NCBI GenBank assembly: GCA_030621105.1
Contig: JAUXIH010000071.1
Coordinates: 1-5,888 of the forward strand
Length of the DNA: 5,888 nt
From: Dehalococcoidia bacterium
Lineage (GTDB): Bacteria; Chloroflexota; Dehalococcoidia; GIF9; AB-539-J10
Reading direction: 5' to 3'
The position numbers were made by a program, and so were the translations under genes. Positions 1 to 5,689 of the stretch are shown here, in pieces (position 1 is the first letter of the stretch; each line of letters begins with the position of its first letter). Below the pieces are notes generated by a model, which was not told the DNA's origin, ran no database searches, and worked only from the letters and a program-made list of their open reading frames with translations.

Positions 1-648
1 GACTATCGACTGGATTTTAAGGTGGGTTCCCTGGGCGATGCGGGTTGTCTTAGCTTTTTCCCATCAAAGGTGCTGGGGGCTTATGGTGATGGGGGGATGG
101 TAATTACAAACGACCTTGAAATTGCCGAAAGGGCAGTCATGCTCCGCAATCATGGCTGCCAGCAGAAATATTATCATCTCATCCCTGGCTTTAACAGCCG
201 CCTCGATTCCCTCCAGGCTGCTATTTTGCGGGTTAAGCTAAGGTACTTTGATGCGTGGAACAGGCTGAGACAACAGAAAGCCTCATTCTACAGCCAGCTA
301 TTTGAGGAAATAGACGGTGTTGAGCCACCTTGTATTGCACCTGATAGCTATCATATTTTCAATTATTATACGATTCGGCTAAGGAAATCCCATGGTGATA
401 GGAATAGACTACAGGAATATCTTACTACCCAAGGCATTGCCACTGCTATTTACTACCCACTTTCGTTACATCTTCAGGAAGTCTATCAACCTTTAGGTCA
501 TAAATCGGGAGAATTCCTTGAGAGCGAGGAGGCTCAGGAGGAGGTTCTATCACTGCCCATGTATCCTGAACTCAGTGAAGGGGAGATAGAGAAAATAGTA
601 GGCACAGTCAGAGACTTCTGCAAAATGCGGGCAGGAGTTCAGCAATGA
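1..648 (+). CDS. DegT/DnrJ/EryC1/StrS-family PLP-dependent sugar aminotransferase (C-terminal part, 5' end off-window)
   Basis: This is the C-terminal 215 residues of a nucleotide-sugar aminotransferase. Such enzymes use PLP and usually glutamate to convert a keto-sugar nucleotide to an amino-sugar nucleotide in the cytoplasm. The frame is open from base 1, and the GTG at 22 lies inside a conserved block, so the real start is upstream. The family is usually 360-400 residues, so a little under half is missing. Visible residues 9-32 (VGSLGDAGCLSFFPSK, then GAYGDGG) form the PLP-lysine block. The Schiff-base lysine is visible residue 23 (bases 67-69). The RNHG block (49-52) and the FNSRLDSLQAAILRVKL block (64-80) are also typical, as are YYPLSLHLQ and LSLPMYPEL near the end. 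The YYP-LHLQ wording recalls WbpE/WlbC-type 3-aminotransferases, but FdtB/QdtB-type dTDP-sugar enzymes look similar, so the substrate is uncertain. The stop overlaps the next gene as ATGA. Confidence 0.95.
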   Translation, partial: DYRLDFKVGSLGDAGCLSFFPSKVLGAYGDGGMVITNDLEIAERAVMLRNHGCQQKYYHLIPGFNSRLDSLQAAILRVKLRYFDAWNRLRQQKASFYSQLFEEIDGVEPPCIAPDSYHIFNYYTIRLRKSHGDRNRLQEYLTTQGIATAIYYPLSLHLQEVYQPLGHKSGEFLESEEAQEEVLSLPMYPELSEGEIEKIVGTVRDFCKMRAGVQQ

Positions 649-1760
649 AAGCAATTCTGGCCGCTGGTGCCAGGCCCAACTTCATGAAAGTCGCGCCCTT
701 GCTTCGAGCGATGCACAAGTTTAACGAAGAGCGCGACAAGTTCTTTGAGCTGATTTTAGTTCACACCGGTCAGCATTATGACTATGAGATGTCTCAGGTT
801 TTCTTCCAGGACCTGGAGCTTCCCGAGCCGGATATATATCTCGGGGTCGGCTCTGGGACACACGCCGAGCAGACGGGTAAGGTGATGATCGAGTTTGAGA
901 AGGTGCTTTTTAGAGAAAAGCCCGATTTGGTTCTAGTAGTTGGCGATGTCAATTCGACTTTGGCAGCGGCCTTGGCAGCGGTGAAACTTTGTATTCCAGT
1001 AGCTCATGTGGAAGCTGGGCTGCGGTCTTACGATAGAACAATGCCTGAGGAGATAAATAGGCTTCTCACCGATGCCATTTCTGATTACCTCTTCACTCCC
1101 TCTCTTGATGCTGATGAGAACCTCAAAAAGGAGGGCATACCCAAAGATAAGATTTTCCTGGTCGGCGATGTAATGGTAGATAGCCTACTTTACAACAAAG
1201 CCAAAGCTGCGCAATCTGAGATTCTCCCCCAGCTAAACTTAGCTGAAGGAGGCTATGTCCTGCTCACTCTGCATCGTCCTAGCAATGTGGATAACAGAGA
1301 AACGCTACTCCGAATAATTAAAGCTTTGACAGAAATCTCCCATAGGATCCCCATTGTTTTCCCTGCTCATCCCCGTACCCAGAAAAAACTCAAAGAATTT
1401 GACTTACTCAACCATTTACCAATCAGCAATCACCAGTTTCTCCTCATTGAACCCTTGGGCTACCTTGATTTCCTTAATTTAGAAATGAATGCTAAATTTG
1501 TGATGACCGATTCCGGAGGAATACAAGAGGAGACCACGGTGCTAAACATTCCCTGCCTCACTCTGAGAAACACCACCGAAAGACCTATAACTATAGCTCA
1601 AGGAAGTAATGTTTTGGTGTGGAACAACACCCAAAAGATTATTGAAGAGGCTTTTAAAATCCTCGATGGCAATGCTAAAAAAGGAACTTGTCCTGAGCTC
1701 TGGGATGGCAGGGCAGCGGAAAGGATTGTGAAGGTATTAGCTAAAGGGGAGAGAATTTGA
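645..1760 (+). CDS. wecB: UDP-N-acetylglucosamine 2-epimerase, non-hydrolysing (WecB/WbpI family)
   Basis: This cytoplasmic enzyme interconverts UDP-GlcNAc and UDP-ManNAc, or the 2,3-diacetamido uronic acid equivalents if it is WbpI-like, through elimination of UDP and re-addition. At 371 residues it is full length for the family. The N-terminal GARPNFMK carries Arg10 and Lys15, at the same positions as in E. coli WecB. VVGDVNSTLAAALAA gives the catalytic Asp101 (WecB Asp95). HVEAGLRS gives Glu123 (WecB Glu117) and MPEEINR gives Glu135 (WecB Glu131). TLHRPSN gives His210 (WecB His213). TDSGGIQEE (288-296) binds UDP. All key residues are present, so it should be active. The ATG overlaps the preceding stop (ATGA), and an AGGAG at 633-637 sits 7 bases upstream. 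Placement after a sugar aminotransferase makes a WbpI/WlbD role (UDP-GlcNAc3NAcA to UDP-ManNAc3NAcA) possible, but the sequence alone does not separate it from WecB, so the symbol denotes the family. Confidence 0.95.
   Translation: MKAILAAGARPNFMKVAPLLRAMHKFNEERDKFFELILVHTGQHYDYEMSQVFFQDLELPEPDIYLGVGSGTHAEQTGKVMIEFEKVLFREKPDLVLVVGDVNSTLAAALAAVKLCIPVAHVEAGLRSYDRTMPEEINRLLTDAISDYLFTPSLDADENLKKEGIPKDKIFLVGDVMVDSLLYNKAKAAQSEILPQLNLAEGGYVLLTLHRPSNVDNRETLLRIIKALTEISHRIPIVFPAHPRTQKKLKEFDLLNHLPISNHQFLLIEPLGYLDFLNLEMNAKFVMTDSGGIQEETTVLNIPCLTLRNTTERPITIAQGSNVLVWNNTQKIIEEAFKILDGNAKKGTCPELWDGRAAERIVKVLAKGERI
1746..1753 (+). promoter_or_regulatory. Ribosome binding site supporting the TTG start at 1757
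   Basis: GGGGAGAG lies 3 bases (AGGGG core about 7 bases) before a TTG that overlaps the epimerase stop as TTGA. The TTG gives the expected N-terminal beta strand MRILMLLDRFFPPD of GT-B glycosyltransferases. The first ATG, four codons later, would trim that strand and is less well placed. Confidence 0.7.
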
Positions 1761-2968
1761 GGATTTTGATGCTCCTTGATAGATTTTTCCCTCCCGACAT
1801 TCGGGTGGAGAAGGAAGCACGGTCACTCCTCGAAGCGGGATATCACGTATTTCTTCTCACAGCAGGCGAGGATGATATGCCAAACGAGGAAATAGTAGAG
1901 GGCATAAAAGTAATTTGCAGGAAGTCGCCTCAAAATTTCTTTAGAATGGCATGGAACTACTTTTGCTCCCAAGTATTCTTTATCCATCCCTTTTGGAAGA
2001 AAGCTTTAGAAGATGCTGTAAGGCGATACAAGGTTGAGGCTATTCATGTTCACGACCTGCCATTGGTGAATATGGGGCTGAATGTAGCTCACAGATTCAA
2101 CCTTCCGCTCATTGCTGATTTGCATGAGAACTATCCCGAAGCAGTAAGGCAATATCGCGTGAGACCAAAACCAACACAAAGGATTTTTAATTTAGCTTCC
2201 CCCTTGTGGAGGTGGAAGCGGATGGAAAGATTCTGCGTTCAGCAAGCAGACAGAGTAATCACTGTAGTCGACGAAGCTAAAGAACATTATATTAATGATT
2301 GCGAAGTTTCTCCAGAAAAGGTCACTGTAGTAATGAATACCGAAGATTTAGATTACTTTTATTCACTGCCAATCAAAGAAGACATTGTTAAAAAATACCA
2401 GCCTTATTTCACCATCTCCTATGTTGGCGGCTTTGGTCGCCACCGAGGGATACAGACAGCTATTTCAGCCATGCCCAAAATACTATCTGAAATCCCCAAT
2501 GCTCGCCTTCTCTTAGTAGGCTCAGGAGGTAATGAGATAGAATTAAGGGAATTGGCAAGAATAGAAAAAGTAGAGCAAGCAGTAGAATTCACCGGCTGGC
2601 AGCCCTTTGATTTAGTCCCTTCATATATTGCGGCCAGCAAAGTTTGCCTCATTCCGCATATTGCTTCAGGACATACCAACAGCACCATCCCCCACAAAAT
2701 CTTCCAAGCTATGGCTATGGATAAGCCAGTGGTAGTCTCTTCGGCAAAGCCATTAAAGCGGATTGTAGAAGAAACTGGTGCCGGCTTAGTTTTTCCTTCG
2801 GGAGATGCCGGGGCTCTTGCCGAAGCAGTGATAAGAATCTATCGAGATAATGGACTGGCAACCAAATTTGGTAAGGCGGGGAGAAGGGCGGTACAGGAAA
2901 GATATAATTGGAACATAGAAGGAAGGAAGTTAGTTGAACTGTATCGGGACTTGGAGGAAAGCCACTAA
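1757..2968 (+). CDS. GT4-type (GT-B fold) glycosyltransferase
   Basis: This is a retaining glycosyltransferase expected to move a sugar from a nucleotide donor to a growing lipid-linked or cell-surface glycan at the inner face of the membrane. It has 403 residues, full length for the family, and no transmembrane helix. The N-terminal acceptor domain (about 1-200) begins with MLLDRFFPPDIRVEKEA and contains HVHDLP (97-102) and DLHENYPE (121-128), which are typical of this subgroup. The C-terminal donor domain (about 215-400) has YVGGFGRHRG (222-231), LLLVGSG (251-257) and the donor-binding helix IPHKIFQAMAMDKPVV (311-326), followed by RIVEETGAGLVF. The usual first glutamate of the E-x7-E-like region is Gln317, which I believe is a subfamily variant and not a defect. 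It starts at TTG overlapping the epimerase stop and ends in TAATG with the next gene, so it is part of the same operon. Donor and acceptor cannot be read from sequence. Confidence 0.93.
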   Translation: MRILMLLDRFFPPDIRVEKEARSLLEAGYHVFLLTAGEDDMPNEEIVEGIKVICRKSPQNFFRMAWNYFCSQVFFIHPFWKKALEDAVRRYKVEAIHVHDLPLVNMGLNVAHRFNLPLIADLHENYPEAVRQYRVRPKPTQRIFNLASPLWRWKRMERFCVQQADRVITVVDEAKEHYINDCEVSPEKVTVVMNTEDLDYFYSLPIKEDIVKKYQPYFTISYVGGFGRHRGIQTAISAMPKILSEIPNARLLLVGSGGNEIELRELARIEKVEQAVEFTGWQPFDLVPSYIAASKVCLIPHIASGHTNSTIPHKIFQAMAMDKPVVVSSAKPLKRIVEETGAGLVFPSGDAGALAEAVIRIYRDNGLATKFGKAGRRAVQERYNWNIEGRKLVELYRDLEESH

Positions 2969-4233
2969 TGGAGACCCGCTCTCTATCTTTTACTAAGGTG
3001 AAGGGTGATATTACTGAAGACATTATAGACTCCATTACTCAGCTTGATGGTTGGATAACAGCTAATGGCTGGGCAGGATATGACCCTTATGATATTAAGG
3101 GGCATCCTTGGGTTCTCAAACTAATTTGCAATCAAAACCAAACTAGGGTTCTCCGGTTAACAGAAGGGGGCTTATTGCTAACCCTCGAGGTTTCCCCCCA
3201 AGCTTCCAGGAATCTGCTCAGGATCAAAAAGAGGATAAATGCCAAGGCAATGGGACTTTTTGCTTCGGCTTACTTAATACTATATCAACAGCTTAAAAAC
3301 GACAGTTACCTCCAAAAGACCTGTGAATGTCTCAAATGGCTGGAGGAAAATAAGAGCCATGGCTATGCTGGAGCCTGTTGGGGCTATCCTTTTGATTGGC
3401 AATCGGTGGTTTTTATTCCCAAGCGAACCCCATCGGCAGTAGTATCCTCAATTTGTGGCGATGCCTTCTGGGATTTCTATAAATTTACCGGCGATAAAAA
3501 GTATCTTGCTGTTTGCCAAAGCATTTGTGAATTTTTCATTAACAATTTGAATGTAGATTACATTGAGGATAATAGGCTCTGCTTTAGCTATACGCCAATA
3601 GACAGGTTTCACATTCACAATGCTAATCTGTTTGCTGCCGCATTTCTAATCAAAGTAGGGAAGGAATTAGACCGAGAAGACCTCTACCAGCATGGAATTA
3701 AAGCCCTGAATTATACTCTCAATGCCCAGAATGAAGATGGCTCATTCTACTATTGGGCACTCAGCGAGAAAGAGGCTTACGATATTCCTGACGCCACCTT
3801 GAAGACCATTGACCATTACCATACTGGGTTTGTCTTGAGAAGTCTTTACTCCATATATAAGAGTACGGAAGACAAAAGAGTCCTTAAGGCTTTATTATTA
3901 AGAGGGTATCAATTTTATCGAGATAACTTGTTCGGGGATGAGGCGGTGCCAAGACTAAAGCCCGAGTCTACATATCCAATAAACATCCATAGCTGCGCTG
4001 AGGCAATTTTGTGCATGTCTACTTTAAGTGACACTTTCCCCGATGCCTTGGAATATGCCCAAGATGCCTTCCTTTGGACAAAGGAAAACATGCAAGATAA
4101 AGACGGTCATTTCTACTATATAAAAACTAAAACTAGAGTGAATAAAATGCCCTACGTCCGCTGGGGACAAGCCTGGATGATGAGGGCGTTGGCACAATTT
4201 TTAGAGGTGAGAAAGGAAGGGTTACAAAATTGA
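2968..4233 (+). CDS. (alpha/alpha)6-toroid protein of polysaccharide clusters, VpsJ-like
   Basis: This is a 421-residue protein with no signal peptide or convincing membrane segment. It looks like an alpha/alpha toroid built from repeated helical hairpins. Five similar units each have a helix, then an acidic/Gly/aromatic turn: CLKWLEENKS to WGYPFDW (121-144), FFINNLNV to CFSYTP (189-210), LNYTLNAQNEDGSFYYW (247-263), QFYRDNLFGDEAVPRL (315-330) and WTKENMQDKDGHFYYI (370-385). Between them are helices starting near conserved polar or histidine residues: HIHNANLF (215-222), DHYHTGFVLRSL (282-293), INIHSCAEAI (338-347) and VRWGQAWMMRAL (397-408). Proteins of this look in exopolysaccharide clusters are often annotated VpsJ-like, and the fold is shared with glycoside hydrolases, uronyl lyases and the C-terminal domain of glucuronyl C5-epimerases. 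No catalytic residues can be assigned with confidence, so the reaction is unknown. The ATG overlaps the previous stop by one base (TAATG), with GGAGG at 2953-2957. Confidence 0.8.
   Translation: METRSLSFTKVKGDITEDIIDSITQLDGWITANGWAGYDPYDIKGHPWVLKLICNQNQTRVLRLTEGGLLLTLEVSPQASRNLLRIKKRINAKAMGLFASAYLILYQQLKNDSYLQKTCECLKWLEENKSHGYAGACWGYPFDWQSVVFIPKRTPSAVVSSICGDAFWDFYKFTGDKKYLAVCQSICEFFINNLNVDYIEDNRLCFSYTPIDRFHIHNANLFAAAFLIKVGKELDREDLYQHGIKALNYTLNAQNEDGSFYYWALSEKEAYDIPDATLKTIDHYHTGFVLRSLYSIYKSTEDKRVLKALLLRGYQFYRDNLFGDEAVPRLKPESTYPINIHSCAEAILCMSTLSDTFPDALEYAQDAFLWTKENMQDKDGHFYYIKTKTRVNKMPYVRWGQAWMMRALAQFLEVRKEGLQN
4213..4221 (+). promoter_or_regulatory. Ribosome binding site supporting the TTG start at 4230
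   Basis: AAGGAAGGG lies 8 bases before a TTG that overlaps the previous stop as TTGA. The next in-frame ATG is almost 100 codons downstream, inside the DxD-like region of the protein. Starting there would delete the whole nucleotide-binding half, so TTG is the real start. Confidence 0.75.
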
Positions 4234-5378
4234 AGAAAGGGATTGCCATCTCAGTTTATGACAAGTTCGAAGAACTCGCTATCCTTGTGGATATTATTCG
4301 CCAGAATTTTTCCGACAAGTACCTGATTGCCGTCTGTTGCAACCATCCTCAAGGCGAGAGCCATATCAGCAAACTAGATATAGATGGTTATGTCCAGGGC
4401 CGAGACATATTCTTCTCCCCAAAACTCCCATGGAGCCAAGGAAGGCCGCTTATCGTTTGCCGAAACACTGACACGGTTCAGCGCTCTTGTACCAAGGCCA
4501 TTGAGCTAGGTGCCGATGTGGTGATGCATATTCACTGTGATGCCTGGCCGTTAAATGAGTCTAAACTAAATGAACACTTTGCCCTTGTATCTGAGAGGGG
4601 CAAAAAATTCGCTGCTCGAGGTTACGGTTTTGGCTTTTACGGCAGGGATGTGCCCATAGGAAGAATAGACGACCATTTCTTTTTCTTCAATGCTGCCTAC
4701 CTTAAAGAAATTAAGTTTTTCGACTTTAACCCACTTGAGATGTTACCTCATAAGTTAAGCATCCATGGGATTTTGTGCATGCAGATTCTGGTCAAGTTAG
4801 GCCTGAAGAACTTTTTACTCTACCATGACCAGTCGGGCTGTGAGTGCTGGCCTGGTCAGGAGAAGCATCTGCCCTGGTATCCAGTTAAGCCGAGTTCCTA
4901 TGACCCAGTGCGATATTTCCTGCACGTGCATCGTCAGTCGTATCCAGAAGACTGGGGACAACAACTGCAGGCATTCTACCTCCGAAAGAATGGAATGACC
5001 AAAGGAGACTGTATTGAGACTTTCCTGCGAAAGTACACGATGCCAGAGGAAGAATTAGTTAGGCTACTAAACACTGAGTATTGCTCTTTGCTACGCTCAC
5101 TCCGCCGGAGGGGCATTCGTCCCGAGCCACTTGCCCAGGATCTTGTTGCTATGCGAAAAGCACTGATGGAGGCCAGCAAGACACCCTGGACAGTGTTACG
5201 TAGTCTAGCGGCTCACATGCTGCGTACCCTTGGGCTTCAGTATGTGGGTAAGAGAAATGTTGTTGCCGGGCACCCTGATAGTCTCTGGCCTGGAGTGGAT
5301 GTGGCAGCCTACTACCGCCAAACGCTAGACAAGTCATGGTTCCCACCCGATACCGAGTTTTGGTTTGATTCACAATGA
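4230..5378 (+). CDS. Uncharacterised GT-A-like protein, putative glycosyltransferase
   Basis: I do not recognise a named family. The 382-residue protein begins with a beta strand, KKGIAISVYDKFEELAILVD, like the first beta-alpha unit of a nucleotide-sugar-binding Rossmann-like fold. It continues with AVCCNHPQG (34-42), a long helix TVQRSCTKAIELGAD (82-96), then VVMHIHCDAWPL (97-108), where the HCD triplet is placed like the metal-binding DxD of GT-A glycosyltransferases. RIDDHFFFFNAAYL (145-158) resembles the acceptor-side block of such enzymes. Residues from about 225 on are mostly helical and match nothing I know. There is no signal peptide or membrane segment. It is the fifth gene of the overlapping operon, which supports a role in glycan assembly. 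G+C rises within the gene at about base 4800, from roughly 41% to 53% on sampled lines. Glycosyl transfer is inference; the DxD-like motif is not canonical and the donor is unknown. Confidence 0.75.
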   Translation: MKKGIAISVYDKFEELAILVDIIRQNFSDKYLIAVCCNHPQGESHISKLDIDGYVQGRDIFFSPKLPWSQGRPLIVCRNTDTVQRSCTKAIELGADVVMHIHCDAWPLNESKLNEHFALVSERGKKFAARGYGFGFYGRDVPIGRIDDHFFFFNAAYLKEIKFFDFNPLEMLPHKLSIHGILCMQILVKLGLKNFLLYHDQSGCECWPGQEKHLPWYPVKPSSYDPVRYFLHVHRQSYPEDWGQQLQAFYLRKNGMTKGDCIETFLRKYTMPEEELVRLLNTEYCSLLRSLRRRGIRPEPLAQDLVAMRKALMEASKTPWTVLRSLAAHMLRTLGLQYVGKRNVVAGHPDSLWPGVDVAAYYRQTLDKSWFPPDTEFWFDSQ

Positions 5379-5689
5379 ATATGGATTACCAGAAAGCCCC
5401 GTCTACATATAATAAACAGGTTACCGTCATAATACCGGCTGCGGGCCAGGTAAGCGACAGCCTGTTGCCTCTGTCAGGTAAATCTTCGGCAGTGATGATC
5501 CCGCTCAATGGCAAGCCTGTGATCTACTGGACGTTGTCATATCTCAGAGAGCTTGGCTTAAGGAAGTTCGTGATTGCGGTGCGCCATGCCCGGCAGATTA
5601 TCTTCCAATTGGCTGAGGTAGCGGTGTCCAGAGACCTGTTTGCTGCCATTCTGGAGCGGATAACTAGGTTAAGCCTATCACCCGGCTAA
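5375..5689 (+). pseudogene. Truncated sugar-phosphate nucleotidyltransferase fused in frame to an IS1380-type transposase tail
   Basis: This open frame of 104 codons is a chimera. Residues 15-69 (KQVTVIIPAAG to KFVIAV) are the N-terminal nucleotide-binding part of a sugar-phosphate nucleotidyltransferase: PAAG loop, PLSGKSS, then MIPLNGKPVIYWTLSYLREL. Such enzymes form NDP-sugars from a sugar 1-phosphate and NTP and are normally 230-350 residues. Here the similarity ends at about base 5580, and residues 70-104 look like the end of an IS1380 transposase. The remaining nucleotidyltransferase is not in any frame downstream, so the product should be inactive. The loop is also atypical: the usual GTRL arginine and the PK lysine are not seen (GQVSDSLLPLSGKSSAVM instead). 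The ATG overlaps the previous stop (ATGA). No Shine-Dalgarno is obvious, so translation may depend on coupling; a second ATG two codons later is possible. Confidence 0.75.
5579..5689 (+). mobile_element. 3' end of an IS1380-family transposase gene (remnant)
   Basis: The last 35 residues of the open frame contain RHARQIIFQLAEVAVSRDLF followed by AAILERITRL and a stop at 5687-5689. I recognise this as the conserved C-terminus of IS1380-family DDE transposases, whose ends usually read (V)VRHARxxxFQLAEVAVPRELFxxILxRIxRL. Everything upstream in the transposase (about 400 residues, including the DDE residues) is missing and is replaced directly by nucleotidyltransferase sequence, so only a dead 3' fragment remains. 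Both the IS left end and a recognisable terminal inverted repeat are absent. The assignment is from memory of the family, with no database search. Confidence 0.72.

Noticed and set aside
22..24. GTG as the start of the aminotransferase
   Set aside because: The frame is open upstream to base 1, and this GTG encodes the valine of the conserved VGSLGDAG block, so it is internal.
2419..2697. 92-codon open frame on the minus strand inside the GT4 gene
   Set aside because: It lies wholly opposite a strongly conserved glycosyltransferase donor domain, has no family resemblance, and its residue content is that of a shadow frame.
2715..3035. 106-codon open frame on the minus strand across the GT4/toroid junction
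   Set aside because: It is antisense to two real genes and no conserved motif or ribosome site was seen.
4976..5373. Two minus-strand open frames (67 and 74 codons) opposite the GT-A-like gene
   Set aside because: Both are antisense to the coding frame of the GT-A-like gene and overlap each other; the higher G+C of this segment makes long chance frames likely.
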